A stretch of DNA of 64,000 nucleotides, from assembly GCA_004335835.1 (NCBI GenBank), contig RWJK01000378.1:17006-81005 (forward strand), written 5' to 3'. This DNA comes from Scenedesmus sp. ARA3. Its lineage: Eukaryota; Chlorophyta; Chlorophyceae; Sphaeropleales; Scenedesmaceae. The position numbers were made by a program, and so were the translations under genes. Below, one piece after another: positions 28,353 to 40,798 of the stretch. Every line of letters starts with the position of its first letter. Position 1 is the stretch's first letter. The notes under the pieces are model-generated. The model was not told where the DNA came from, searched no databases, and worked only from the letters and a program-made list of their open reading frames with translations.

Positions 28353-31243
28353 ATGGCGATGGGTTCGCCGGTGCCTGTCGTGCAGACAATGCTGCAGCAG
28401 CTTCGTGAAGCCATTCATGGGCTATACTGTGGCATAGAAAGGTAACAACAGCCTCAATCATCGGTATTTGGCAGCTGCTGCAGGCTGAACAACACAGCCA
28501 TACCTGCCTGCAGCAACAGTCCCAGCACAGCGGGGTTGTCTGGGTGCTGCATCCCCTGCCTGCATGTTCATGGTCTCCTGCTGGGCACGACTAGGTTCAA
28601 CCAAAACCTTCGCTCCCAGCCACGGCGTTGCAGTTGTTCTGCTTGTTTGCTGACAGCACGGCTGGGCGCATGGCTGGCTGTACGCAGCTCATCTTGCTGC
28701 GCCAGCAGCCAGCAGCGCCTGTTGTTCCTCATTCTACTGCTGCGACTCTGGTGTTATCCTGCAACCTCCTGCTGCAACCGGCTGTCTTTTTCTACCTGCA
28801 GCATTCAAAGGCCTGCAGACGCATGGCTGCAGAGCTTTCGCGCGGCAGCAGGCTCCTGGCGGGTGTGTGTGCAGCTGCTGGACGCACCCCACTTGCAGGA
28901 ACACGAGTGCTACTTCGCAGCAAACAACATAAAGGCAGCCTGCCAGAAGCACCAGGTGCGCAGCAGCTGCAGCAGTGCTGCATCTATGGCACATGTTCCT
29001 GCAAGCATGTCTGCTGCAGTTTGTGGTGTGTACCGCCTCATCTACATGAAACCCCTGCTTACATATACTGCTCTTATTGCGCCGGCATCTTTCACATTCT
29101 TGCCTTCTTTCCAACACTGCAGTAGCCCAAAGTAGCCCAAAGCACACCCAAAAAGACGAATAAACATGCTTGCTGGCCACTCCTATTGAAATGCTTGCTT
29201 GCAGGATGTGCTGGAGCCTGCTACTCTGCGGGAGCTGCTGCCGAAGCTGGCGCTGCACATGCAGGCATGCCTGCACCGGCAGCAGTGGTGCGTAGCAACG
29301 CAGCAGCAGCAGCAGCTGCAACTGCAGCACGGCAAGCCTCACCCACTACACATCAGCATATTTGACCAACCCCTTATCATTTACCTTCTCTGTCACTTGC
29401 AATTACTGCTGCTGCATGCTGCGTTGTGACTTTGTAGCACTGCTTGCTATGGCTGCCTGGGTCATTTCTGTGCGCCTGCTGCCGCTTTTCCTGCAGGCCG
29501 TGCGCAGTGCAGCTGGCAGCAGCAGCAGCATCAGTGGCAGTGCGTGCACCTAGCTTGGCGCCCGGCACGATTGTGCAGGACTTGCAGGCTCTGTTCCTGC
29601 CTGCACCAGCAGCAGCTGCAGCAGCTGCTGCTGCGGCAGCCACTGCAGCTGCAGGTGCAGCTGCGGTTGCCGCACACAAAAGCAGCAGCAGCAGCAACAG
29701 CAATCAGCTTGCAGGAACAGCAGCAGCAGCAGCAGGAGGGCCGCATGGCTACTCTGCACAGGGCGCTGAGGCAGCAAACGCTGCAGCTGTAGCAGCAGCG
29801 GCTGCTGCAGCCAGCAGCCTGAGTCATCAGACGCTTGGCCTGCATCTGCAGCAGGATCCTGTGATGCTCGCAGCAGTGCTGCAGCTGCTGGCAGCATTGC
29901 CAGAGGCAGTGCTCAGCAAGCAAACCTCAGTGCATCCTGATAGGCGCACTGCTGTAGGTGACAGCTTGAAGCAGAGTGCGTGGCCTGCTCCTGTGCTGCG
30001 GGCAGCGCTTTGCAGCCAAAACACGAAGCTGCTCCTACTGGCATGTGAGGCAATTGTAGCGTGGTGTGAGTTGGGGGTGCCACTTCAGGGCATTGAGGCG
30101 CATGCAGATGCTCTAGATGTGCTGGCTGCTGCATTGCTTGGGCGGGAAACTGCAGTCAAAGCAAGTGAGGCGTTTGCAGCGATGCTGGCGGCCTGCAAGG
30201 ACAGCAGCAGCGGCAGCAGCACCAGCAGCGGAGCGAGCACCGTGCTGCTGCTGCAGCTGCTGCAGCAGCTGCAGCACAGCGTGCTGCCAGCATTGGCAGC
30301 AGAGCACCATAACATGGGCGGTACTGCAGCAACTGGTCACAGTAATGAGGCTAGCTCTGCAGCTAGTCATACTGCTGTTGCAGATGCAGCAGCGTACAGC
30401 GCAGTGGTGCGGTCACACCTAGGAGCAGATGCGGAAGCAGCGTTCTGCCGGGTGCTGTGTGCTGCTGCAGCAGCGCTGCTGCGGCCGGTGCTGCAGGGGG
30501 CAGCGCAGCTGCAGGGCTTGCTTGAGCTGCTGCTGCAGCAGCTGCTGCATTGCGTGGGTGTGAGCGAGGATGGTGTGGCGATGGCTGCTGTGGATTTCTG
30601 GCAAGACAGCTACCTCGCAACTCTGCAGGTGGGCTGGGTGCTGCGGCTGTTGTGTGATTGACACAATCACACCAAAGCACTGCTGCTATTATGCCTCCCT
30701 AGATGCTGCTTTATGTGTCTGTCCCGCAATGGCTGTGGTCTGTAGGCGTTGCGCCGGTCTGCTTCACAGCGCTGCGCTATCCACTGACATGCTGCTGCTG
30801 CTGATGCTGCTGCTGTCATGCCGCTGCTGTTGGTGCGCAGGCGCTGCCGCAGGATCAGCAGAGCGTGCTGCTGGCGCAGCAGCAGGCGGTGCTAGAGGCG
30901 CTGACAGCAGCGCTGGTGCGGCGCACGCAGCTCAGCGCCGCTGCAGCAGCAGCAGCAACTGCCGACGCCAGGGACCTGCCAGAAGAGATGCGCATGGTAC
31001 GGGTCCGGCAATATTACTTTGAGTGCTTTGAGTGCTTTTATATGCAGCTTGCTTAGGATACAGCGGTGTTGCCTGCACAGCAGGGTGTGGTCATGCTGGT
31101 GGTACATGCTGTGCGCAGTGCTGCTGCTGCATGTTCCTTTAAAATCTCTGGACGCATGGGAGCACTCCATTTGTAGGCTGTAGTAGCTGTTTGTGAACGC
31201 CTGCCACTGTCAGCTGGTTGCTACCACGGCTCGTTATGTCTTG

Positions 31244-31315
<72 letters not shown>

Positions 31316-32722
31316 AGGTTCGGCGGGAGCTGGCTTCTGCACTGCGTGACATTGGAAGCCTGCTGGGCCCTTCAGCCATGCTTTCCTTCATAACTCAGCT
31401 CACAGCCAGCCACTACCAGCACATGTGCAGCACGCACGCTGCTGCCAACCCGCGCTGCAGCAGCCTTGCGTCCCCAGGGTGCTTCACAGAGTCAGGTTTA
31501 GGCCTGCAGGGTATAGCGGCAGGCTTGGCAGCTGGTGCTGATGTGTATGGCACCACTGGGGGCCCCCGATGGGGCCCTGCAGGAGCAGCAGCAGCAGCAG
31601 CAGCAGCGTCGCATGGTGCTGCTGCTGGCGCAGATGTGCATGCGCAAGCGCTGCGTATGACCCAGCCAGCAGGCATTGCATGTGCCTCAGGCTGTGTGGC
31701 TGGGGACTGGCTGCCACTGGAAAGCGGATTGTATGCAGCGAATGTTGTGCTGGGGAAGCAGCGCGGCGAGGCAGCGGCGCAGCAGGTGCAGCAGCTGGTG
31801 CAGTACGCAGCTGCTGCTGTGTCGCACCCGGGAGGTGAGAGCATGGCAGAGGTGCTTGTGTTGGATGCCTCGATATCACCGTGTTGCGATGTGCATGCTG
31901 GCAAGCAGTGGTCAAGCAGTCTCCGTCCTCCCTTTCAGGTCGTGTCGACAATGCCCACACGCCTGCTGCAGCCACAGTAAGTGCCGTGTGTTTCCTACTG
32001 GACACACTTGTTGTGTGCCTGACCCCTGACCATACCACTCTTCTCCTGCTCTGTGCTGCATGCAGGCTCCCTCAAGCTTGCAAGAACAGCACTGACTTTG
32101 TTTAGGCGGCCTGGCAACTTGGCTAGCAGAGCACCCCCAGAGCCTGTATTTTGACCGTTTAACAATCACCATGCTGCTCCGACTGCTGCTCTACTGCCCT
32201 GCAGTCTCCCTCAAGCTTGCAAGCTGACACTGCTGTGCACGTGTGTTGGACCAGTGACCGTTGACCTCAATTTCCATGTCTTCCTGCTGCTGCGCTGCAT
32301 GCAGGCTCCCTCAAGCTTGCAGGCACAGCACTGACTTTGTTAGGCGGCCTGGCAGCCTGGCTAGCAGAGCACCCCCAAAGCCTGCCACTAGTGCTGCCAG
32401 CAGTGATTGCTGCGCTGCACTCTCCCGATGAAAAGCTCTCCCGCAATGCAGCCACGTGTGCACAGCGCCTGGCGAGCTGTGATGGCTTGGCAGCGCAGCT
32501 GGCGCACGGGCAGCCGCAGTTTGTGGGTCAACTGCTGCGGGACTACCAGCGGCGGGGAGGCCTGGCAACACGGGCAGGTGCGCTGCGGCTACTGCGCTGC
32601 ATTTCCACCTCCAGTTCCCGCTGTTGTTTGCTGTTGCGTGCATGGCCGCAATGCAGCACCCTCCGCTTTAACCACAAGGTGTGTTGATTCCCTTTCTGCA
32701 CCCCTGGATGTTGCTGCTGACA

Positions 32723-32815
<93 letters not shown>

Positions 32816-34930
32816 GCAGATGCTGCTCAGGGTGACGACAAGCCCACCGAGGAGCTGCTGCTGCTGTGCCTGTGCAGCCTGGCAGTAGCGCACACCAGCA
32901 GCAGCAGCGACATGGACAGCATTCTGCTGCAGCTGGTGGGACCACAGCTGACAGCAGCAAGCGAGGAGCTTACTGCAGCACTGCATGGCAACTGGCCCCA
33001 GCAGCAGCAGCAGCAGCAGCAACGGCAGCAGCAGCAAGCGGTGACATCCACAGCTGTCAGCTGCTTCAGGGCCCTCGCCAGCCTTGTTGCTGGCCTGCCA
33101 ACCGGAGTGACCAAGCAGACGATTGGTGTGCCAATGCACAGCCGGCACCCGCGGCATCAGCAGCAGCTGCTGCAGCAGCAGCAACAGCAGCACTCAGCAG
33201 CAAAGGCTGGCGGCGTGCGGCAGCACCACCTAGCAGCAGCAGCAGCAGCAGCAGCACGTGCAGGCGAGGATGACTCCAGTATGTGTTCTGCCTCTATTGC
33301 TAGCGACATCAGCGGCAGTGCCGCATATGCGTTGCATCTGGCAAGTGCTGGGCTGTCATCTACTGCTGCTGCTGCCCTGCAGTGTCAGGTCCCTGGTAGG
33401 TGCAGCCATACACACTGCCAGCAGCAGCAGCCGTGTGTGGATCAAACAGCAGCAGCAGCAGGAGCGGCATCAGCAGCAGCAGCGCAGCTGCGGCAGCACC
33501 AGGCGTGCTTCATAGTGTCTCAGCTGCTGCGGCGGGCTTCTCAACCAGTGATGTTGGCGCTACGTGCAGCAGCAGCGGCAGCAGAGCAGGAGCAGCGGCA
33601 GGCTCTGGCGCAGCAGCTGCTGTCTGCCACTTGCGGTTTCCTGCTGGCAGCATTGCCAGCTGCTGTGCACTACCAGCAGCAGCTGCTGCATGACAATGCA
33701 GGGCAGGCGCAGTGTAACAGCAGCAGCAGCAGCGGCAGTAGAACAGCAAAAGCCACAGATGCAGCAGCCGGCGCGAGCGAACAACAGCATGCAAGCAGCA
33801 GCAGCAACGGCAGCCAAGTGATCCAGCCTGGCTTGCTGTTGGTGCACCTCTGCCAGCTTCTGGAGCAGCTGCCGCTGCAGCTGCTGCAGCAGCCGTGCTG
33901 CCTGCAGCTGCTGTGTAGCTCAGTGGCAGCAGCAGCAGCCTCTGGCGCGCTGCCACAGCAACATATAGAAGGCGCTGCTGCTGCTACCCAGCAGCAGCAG
34001 CAGCAGCTACTAGGCATGTTGCAGGGGCTTGTCTCGCAGTGCCTTGCCGCTGCTGGTGCGAGCATACTGCTGCAGGCAGGCGGAGCAGACCCAGAGCATA
34101 CCTCTGCAGCACTTGGGCTTGCAACGGTGTGCCTGCAGCAGTGCCCGGCTGTACTTGCTGCAGCTGATGTGGATTCGCTCCTGGCGATGACACTCACAGC
34201 TACCAAGACATACCACTTGAAGCAGTGCACGGCAGTGCTGGATTGGATCCAGGTTCTGATGCAGGCAGCCTACACTAACACTCAGCAGCAGCAGCAGGTC
34301 GTGGCCGGACAGTCAGCAGCAGCAGCAGCAGCAGCAGTGAGTAGCGGTGCTGCTGCCATCGCTGCACTGAAGCAGCGACTAGAGGCTGGCGGCATCGGCC
34401 CGCAGCTGCTGCTGGCGCTGCTGCTTGCTGCTGCTGGGGCAATGCCGCCCGATGTGGTGCTGCCTGTCTCGTTCTGCCTGCACAGCGCTTGGCTGTCTGC
34501 CGGGAGACAGTTTGAGGGCTGGCTGGCTGCTGCGGTGCTGCAGCTGGCACCTGAGTCAGCACCCTGGCAGCGGCAGCGGCACGGCGCCAAGGTGAGTGTG
34601 GGTGTCTGTCATTGTGGCTGCGTGTGACCTTGCAAGCAGCACTATTGAACAGTAGTAGTTCAGTTCTCTTGGGCACATGGCATCGCACGTGCCATTGCGG
34701 CTGTACCGTACAGACAGTGTGTGCACCTGCAAGCACGGCTGCTTGGTAGTCATTGTTTGCATGGAGAGCTGGCGTGTTGAGCTGGCAACGCAATGCGATG
34801 TGCACACACACGGCTGCATATCACTTCTGCTGCTGCTGCTGCTGCTCCTGGCCGCAGGTGACTTTGTTGCTGAGCTTACGGACGCTGCCTGCCTCAGCAA
34901 CACGACCCGCCTCAAGCGTATCCTAAAATC

Positions 34931-34962
<32 letters not shown>

Positions 34963-35075
34963 ACTTCTGCTGCCGCTGCTGCTGCTGCTGCTGGCCGCAG
35001 GTGACGTTTGTTGCCGAGCTCACGGACGCTGCCTGCCTCAGCGACACGACCCGCTTCAAGCGCATTCTCAACAAT

Positions 35076-35114
<39 letters not shown>

Positions 35115-35351
35115 CTGCAGGTTACGTTTGTTGCCGAGCTTACGGACGCTGCCTGCCTCAGCAACACGACCCGCCTCAAGCGCATCCTAAAAACCTTCTG
35201 CTGCTGCTGCTGCTGCTGCTGGCCGCAGGTGACGTTTGTTGCCGAGCTTACGGACGCCGCTTGCCTCAGCGACACGACGCGCTTCAAGCGCATTTTGAAG
35301 AACTTCTGCGGAGGCAAGAAGAAAGGAGGAGGCGGCGGCAGGCCCCTGTGA
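28353..35351 (+). CDS. Karyopherin-beta of the transportin-3/importin-13 type (nuclear import receptor)
   Basis: Exons: 28353-28441, 28802-28955, 29205-29287, 29497-30628, 30841-30996, 31318-31834, 32305-32577, 32820-34591, 35229-35351; phases agree; 1,432 residues against about 920-1,000 usual. The first ATG is followed by MLQQLREAIHGLY and ADAWLQSFRAAAGSW, the importin-beta N-terminal signature. PCAVQLAAAAASVAV, LPEAVLS, IVAWCELGVP, AAVDFWQDSY, DLPEEMR/VRRELASALRDIGSLLGP and AAWLAEHPQSL follow the order of TNPO3/IPO13 HEAT repeats. Such receptors bind Ran-GTP and carry SR proteins or similar cargo. The extra length is Gln/Ala/Ser homopolymer in exons 4, 6 and 8. The C terminus is basic (GGKKKGGGGGRPL). 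Exon 7 and exon 9 junctions are duplicated. Assignment within the karyopherins is less sure than the family. Confidence 0.75.
31244..31316. repeat. (CTG)24 abutting karyopherin exon 6 acceptor
   Basis: Uninterrupted CTG run ending in CTGTAG, immediately before the exon at 31318. Confidence 0.95.
32038..32240 (+). repeat. Two partial copies of the 5' end of karyopherin exon 7
   Basis: About 32040-32146 repeats acceptor plus GSLKLA--ALTL-GGLA-WLAEHPQSL with a 1-nt insertion that shifts the frame; about 32176-32240 repeats only the acceptor and SLKLA. Both lie upstream of the real exon at 32305. Confidence 0.85.
32727..32814. repeat. (CTG)29 tract abutting karyopherin exon 8 acceptor
   Basis: The longest CTG run in the window, ending in TGCTTGCAG directly before exon 8. 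Confidence 0.95.
34858..35205 (+). repeat. Three tandem copies of the karyopherin terminal exon 5' part
   Basis: Copies begin after CAG at about 34859, 35001 and 35121, before the real exon at 35229. Each encodes FVAELTDAACLS-TTR-KRIL and runs into (CTG)n instead of the basic tail and stop. The first has lost one T and is out of frame; the other two keep frame. Confidence 0.9.
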
Positions 35352-37251
35352 TGATGCAGTGTGAAGATGCAGTGTGTTGTAAAGGGAGTTTTCATTCTAC
35401 AACATGTAAGCAGGGCTGAAGCTGGCGCTGGCGCTGAAAGGCTGTATCCTACTCTGATGCTGTGTGTGCTGTTGTCACTTGACAGCGGTTGCACATCACA
35501 GGATGATCCAGTGAGGGCAGCGCCAGCTGTTGCTGTTGTGCCCTACAAAACGCATCCCTTTCTGGGCCTGAACGTATGTGCGGCGTGTTGAATGTGCTGC
35601 TGTCACTTGACACGGCATGCTCATGCATGCCTTGCGACGGTGACAAGTCTGGTACGGCCATTTTTGTCTGGAGGTGTTTTGGGATGGTAACCCTGTTGTA
35701 TAGCATAGCTCAAGCTATCATAGTCGATGCATGACCAAGCAACCAGGCTAGGCTGGCACTTTACAGCGCGGCAACTATTGCTAGTACATGTAGTCATGAT
35801 CAATTGCTGGCCAGATGGTTTGTTTTGCAAAAGCTTGAGGTCTCTGTGGTGCTTGCAATTACAGCGCAGCATTGCTTCTCTTCCTTTACACAATGTTTAT
35901 GTGGGCATGAGGCTGAACCAAACAATGCCTCCATGCTTCGACGGCATTGCTGCTGTGGTGTTACATTGGTGACGCCATGGCTGGCGGCAGAGCCCCTTAG
36001 CTGGCAGCTGCATTATTGCCCCTCTTCTAAACTAGAGAGGGGGAGATAACGATATATCAGCAGTTGAGTTGTCTGTTGTTGCGGCTGGTCTGTTGCGGGC
36101 TGCAGGGTTGGTGCATGACAATGGCTGCGTGTGAGATGGCATGTGCTGAACGAAAGAGATGTTAAGCAATGCTGCGTCTGGCTGCTGGTGCCTGCTGCAG
36201 ACACGCGCCTGTTGTGCTGCCAACGCATCTGATCATTGAACAGATGCTGCTTCAACTAGTCAAATGGGCTTCATATTCTGGGTGTTGTTGGGTGATGATG
36301 GATGCCGTGCAGCTCCTGAGCGGAGGGATGCTGCTGTGGGTGCAGTTGGCATAATGGGTGATGTTGTGTGTCATGCTTGTCAACGTGCAGTGCGCAGGAG
36401 TCAGTAGCCAACTCACACTCCATGGTTGATGACCATCTGTCTCATGGATGTGTTCACAATGAGCCGGTTGTCTATTGCAGATGCTGAGGTGAAGGTGAAG
36501 CGGCTTGTGTCGGATGATGCTTGGGGTTCTGTTAGGTTACTGGTGTCTAGGATCATTGCTGTTTTTCTTGAGAAGGCTTGGGGTGTGCGTAATGCTTGCA
36601 AACATGTTGGGGTAGAGCTCCTTCCTGTCGCCGCTCCATTCAATGATTGGGGCGCGGGGCCGATGGTGTTGATGCTATGGCTTGATGGGTAACATGATGA
36701 TGATGACTGAGCCGGTGGCGACAGTTCTTATATTACTGGCAGAGCAGGTTGTGGCCAGCATACCTTGGGAGTGCTGTGTCTGCAGCACACATTGTGCGAC
36801 AGTCTGCATCCACTGCGGGCATCTGAGGGCAGCAGTAGGCTGTTCGTGCTATGTCGGCACTTGGGAGTGAGAAGTAGGAGCTGCAAATTGTGAGTAAGGC
36901 GCTTGCTGTCCACTTTGTGGTGTGGTGGGTTGCTGGCCCTGCAACATGGTGTCACCAGGCAGCCAAGAGAAGCTGTGACTACCGGCAACACGTCGCCTCC
37001 ACGGCCAAAAGTGCTTCGAGCCGTATATTTTCCCTGATTGCGTGCATCTATGCTGCTGAGCGCCAAATCGGACGGTGGAAAGGGTTTGTTCTGGACGAGG
37101 TAACCCCCTCGTAACCAACAAAGCCCGGCAGGGCCAGCAGCTCACTACATATCCTTTGCCTCGGTGGCGCGAACACCCCACGTGTCTCATACACTACACA
37201 AACCAAGCATATCAGACTCGCACCAGGCAATCCACCCGCCACACTTCAACA
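35352..37251. other. Intergenic region
   Basis: About 1.9 kb with the karyopherin 3' flank and the promoter of the surface-protein gene. No protein family recognised; an 88-codon frame at 36426-36692 has no recognisable homologue. Confidence 0.5.
35378..35382 (+). terminator. TGTAA poly(A) signal candidate for karyopherin gene
   Basis: TGTAA 27 nt after the stop codon. Confidence 0.35.
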
Positions 37252-38821
37252 ATGGCTCGCGTAGCAATCTTTGCCAGCTGCTGCCTGCTGCTGATCGCCA
37301 GCGCGTCTGCCTACCCTACCTTCTGGGTGGCTGAGGACGAGGTTGCAAATGATTGCTTGGCGCATCCCGCAAAGAAGGAGGCCCGCCACGGTGCTCCAGT
37401 GGCAGACAAGTGAGCGGCACACGGCTGCTGCTCCGGGGATTCGAACGCATGTGGAACATATGCGTTTGAACTTCATCCCTTGTGTGTCTTAGACCTTGCA
37501 CAAGCAGTTTGCTGCTGTCTGGCTGATGTCATTCGGGGCTCATCACAGCTGCTTAGTGCTACTATGGTCCTTAGCCAAGGCTGCCACAGCCATAGCGCGA
37601 ATCGGTTATCCTGATTGCCCAGCAACTTCTCGGAGTCACACACAGCGTTGCTGGACAACAGCAACAGCAGGCCTGCAGTGCCTCACTTGCCAACTACCTA
37701 CTCAGTCCCATGCTGCTGTAGCCATTGCTAACCTCCTGCTGATGATGACGCAACAGCACCTTCGACAGTTGCATCTCCTGCAACCCAAACATGGTCAAAC
37801 CAGCGTTGACCGTAACAACCCCTGCTGTGCGTACCCCTCGCTGCTGCACTTGCAGGACCACTACCTTCAAGGTCACCTCAGCGGGAGTGCCTGCTACAGC
37901 CCTGTGCCCTGGAGTCAAGTATGACGTGGTTGTTGACTTTGGAGCTTCTCCGAGGCGTGCACTGCTCACTGCCAGCGCAGGCACACTGGGCCGTGGCGCA
38001 AGCCCTTGGTGAGTGTATCTCATGGCTTTGAGGAAGCAAGTGCCCCCAGGGGTAGGGGCGGTTGTGAGGCTGCACAAACGAACTCCCTGTGGCAGGTACA
38101 AATTGTCTGTGCCTTAGAGTATTCTGGGGGGTTCTTAGTGCGTCAGTGCCATATTGTCAAGGTGTAAACAGCAGCTGTGGCACACCGGGCCGCGGCGCCA
38201 GCCCTTGGAGAGTACAAGGTATTAGTGTAAGGTATTCTGGGGTTCTTGGTGCATCAGTGCTATAAAAGCATGAGTGTAAACAGCAGCTGTGGCACTCTGG
38301 CGCGTGGCTCAAGTCCTTGGTGAGTGTAAGATACTCTTCTCGTTCTCTCGGCGCGTCGGTGCTATATTGTCAAAGCGTAAACAGCAGCAGTGACACGGAC
38401 AAAATCTTGCGGATGTTCATGTTCTGGTGTGTGCTGCTGCTTGTGTGTTTTTTTTGCAGCTTCAAGTCCGCCTACACCAGGCAGAGAACTGCACGCCAGC
38501 AATGATTGACAAATCTTGCCGATGCTGATGTTCTGGTGTGTGTGTCGCTGCTTGTGTGTTTCCCTGCAGCCTGAACCGCGCCTACACCGGCAAAGAGGAG
38601 AGTGCCGAGCCAACCTTTGCTGATGTGCTGACAGTGCCATGCACCGGTGCAGGTAAGCAGGGTGTCAGCCACATCATGTTACCTTACTTACAGCGCAACA
38701 GTAAATTCCTTGACAGGTCAGCTTTGCTTTTGTGCTGACAGTGTCAGGTGTCGCATCATCGTGCTACGGCAGCGTCACCCCTCCTTGCAAAGCACTCACA
38801 CGGTGTTGTCTGCCATCGCTC

Positions 38822-38871
<50 letters not shown>

Positions 38872-39204
38872 ACAGCCACCGCTGTCAACCTGTTTGCCAC
38901 ATCTGCAACTGGCAGCTCTGGAGCCTTCCAGGAGGCAAAGCTCACGCTGCCAATCAATGCCCTGGCAAAATGCCCTGCATCCACCTGCCCCGGAGCCCCC
39001 AAGGCAGCAGCAGCAGCAGCTAACACAACTGCAGCAGCCCTGCCAGGTGCTGCTGTCGCTGCTGCTGCCGGCCCTGCTGAGGCGAATGCGTCAGCACCTG
39101 CTGCTGCTGCTGCTGCTCCAGCTGCCAAGAGCGGCGCGGGTGCTGCTGGACCTGCAGGCCTTGTGGCTGTTTTGCTGTCTGCGGCAGCGCTGTTCATGGC
39201 TTAA
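37252..39204 (+). CDS. Small GPI-anchored, Reeler-like cell-surface protein
   Basis: Exons 37252-37409, 37856-38008, 38570-38652, 38876-39204; phases agree; 240 residues. The N terminus is a clear signal peptide (MARVAIFASCCLLLIASASA). The middle has paired cysteines and a beta-rich segment (CPGVKYDVVVDFG, RALLTASAGTL, VTVPC-type ending, NLFATSATGSSG) that resembles Reeler/DOMON-type extracellular modules; that resemblance is tentative. The tail is Ala-rich, then AAKSGAGAAG and a terminal hydrophobic stretch (PAGLVAVLLSAAALFMA) typical of a GPI-attachment signal. Role unknown; probably on the cell surface or wall. Exon 2 and exon 3 junctions are duplicated. Confidence 0.7.
38117..38400 (+). 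repeat. About 120-bp tandem array carrying copies of the exon 2 end and donor
   Basis: About three units following exon 2. Two contain degenerate copies of its last codons (GTLGRGASPW: 38165-38215 and 38290-38332); the second keeps TTGGTGAGTG, the first reads TTGGAGAGT and has lost the donor. Confidence 0.8.
38397..38505 (+). repeat. Copy of the 5' end of exon 3 with acceptor and upstream intron
   Basis: Repeats GATGTTCATGTTCTGGTGTG, the T-rich tract, the acceptor and AYT--QRTA. The real exon follows about 111 bp downstream. Confidence 0.85.
38824..38873. repeat. (CTG)16 abutting exon 4 acceptor of the GPI-protein gene
   Basis: CTG run ending CTGCTACAG immediately before exon 4 at 38876. 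Confidence 0.95.
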
Positions 39205-39616
39205 CCTTCTGCATTGGACTCGCTCTCCCATGCAAGCTACACAAACTTACACAAACTTTGAGAGCTGACTGCTTTGGATACTAGATGAGTGATGTACTGT
39301 TGACCGTATGAGCAATTTGCTCATGTTGTCGACTTTACCTTGGAACTTGGCATATTGTAGCACTCATATGTTCCACCCAGGTTTTGGGTGGTATGCTCTT
39401 GCTTGCATTTCAACAGCAGGAATTGTTGGCAAAGCTGGAACAGACGGGTTTCAACCACAAAACATGCAGAAACCTGTCGGCAGCAGCGCTTTACACACAA
39501 ACTTGTTATCATGGTGCTGCCCAAATATGAGGGTCCTGAGGTATTGGCATTGCATGCTGGTGTCCTTCACGATTTGCAGCTGCTGCCATACGTGGTTATG
39601 TTATGTTATGTGTGCC

Positions 39617-39930
39617 TGCAGGCAGGCACAGATCGAGTGCAGCCTCTGGCACTATGATAGTCAAGTGTATGGTATACACACCAGCATGCATTGCTAGCAG
39701 TGTCAGCAGCAGCCGTCACTGCTGGTGGGCGGCTGCTGCTGCTGTTGGACTCTTTCCACTGTGTCGTCACAAAATGTGCAGGCAGGCACAACTTGAATGC
39801 AGCTCCTGGCACAGGGACACCCCCAGCAACCATGCATTGCTAGCAGTGTCAGCTGCAGCCAGCTGTGTGGCACCGCGGAGACGCATGTGTGATGGCTGCT
39901 GCCGTTGCGCTACTCCCATTGCGTCGTCAC
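39617..39930. repeat. Imperfect direct duplication of about 160 bp
   Basis: GCAGGCAGGCACA...TGCAGC-CTGGCAC and CATGCATTGCTAGCAGTGTCAG recur once at an offset of about 160 bp. Not linked to a recognised exon. Confidence 0.7.
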
Positions 39931-40140
39931 AAATTGCCTGGATTTGAATGTCGTTGAACGCACTGCTGTCTGAGGCACTGCAGATGGGCTTGCACATGCT
40001 GGTGCATGGCTTGTCATCAATCAAAAGACCAGTCTAGCCATGGCTGTGATGCCATGCTGCGCCGCTGTCAATGTTCATTGACATGTTGTGCCGCACCAAT
40101 ACTTGCATTGATCCAAACCAATGCTGCAGCTGCGGTGGCA

Positions 40141-40222
40141 GTGATTACGCCTCTGTTGACCACAGCAGTGATTGCGCCTCTGTTGATCACAGCAGTGATT
40201 GCGCCTCTGTTGGTCACAGCAT
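40141..40222. repeat. 27-bp tandem repeat, three units
   Basis: Three near-identical units built on GCCTCTGTTGATCACAGCAG followed by TGATTGC. Confidence 0.9.
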
Positions 40223-40798
40223 GGTGCTTGCTGCGCCTGCCCCATGGTTGTGTGTGTGCTCAGCATGGTTGTATGTTCAAGCACGGATTATGCAGAGCTG
40301 CGGGTGTCGGTGTGTTACACAGAGTTGAGCCTAGACACCGTGGTTGACATTGGGTTATGCACCTCTCTGGCTTGTGGGTTGGCATGTACTCGCATATCAA
40401 AGGGCAATTGCTGGCCTGGACCTGCTGTGGAATGCAGAGGCACCTGCAGCAACCTTAACACATGTTGAGGCATTAGATGGATGTTGCCGAAGGTTGGGGG
40501 AAGGTTGCTGGCATGCAGATGTGTAACCTGCCAGCAGTATGACATGTGTGTAACTGTCAAGTGTAGCAGCAACCTTAAAGGTGACGCCGCTATATTGTGT
40601 CAGACACAAATCGCGTTGCGGTTAAACCCGCACTTCGGACCCGACCCTCTTGAATGTCGAAACAGGCACAGCAAGGAGCAGCACCGCAGCGGCACTTCCG
40701 GCCCGTATAAGACTCGATTGATGTACGGTCGGCTCAGTGAAAGAGCTTTTGAATGTTCTTGATCGCGGTATATGGGCGCAATTTGGCCGACATTAAGC

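Larger units (their letters stand above)
39205..40798. other. Intergenic region with small repeats
   Basis: About 1.6 kb. Contains the 160-bp duplication and 27-bp array listed separately; no gene recognised. Confidence 0.5.

Noticed and set aside
31139..31393. Poly-Ala and poly-Cys frames around the (CTG)24 tract
   Set aside because: Composition artefacts; the karyopherin exon begins directly after the tract with matching phase.
36426..36692. 88-codon plus-strand frame with mixed composition
   Set aside because: No family recognised, no splice partners and no signal peptide; not enough support for a gene.
37425..37490. TTCGAATCCCCG on the minus strand, resembling a tRNA B box
   Set aside because: The five bases 5' of TTCGAAT do not pair with those 3' of it, and no acceptor stem or A box fits at the expected distance. 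It lies in an intron.
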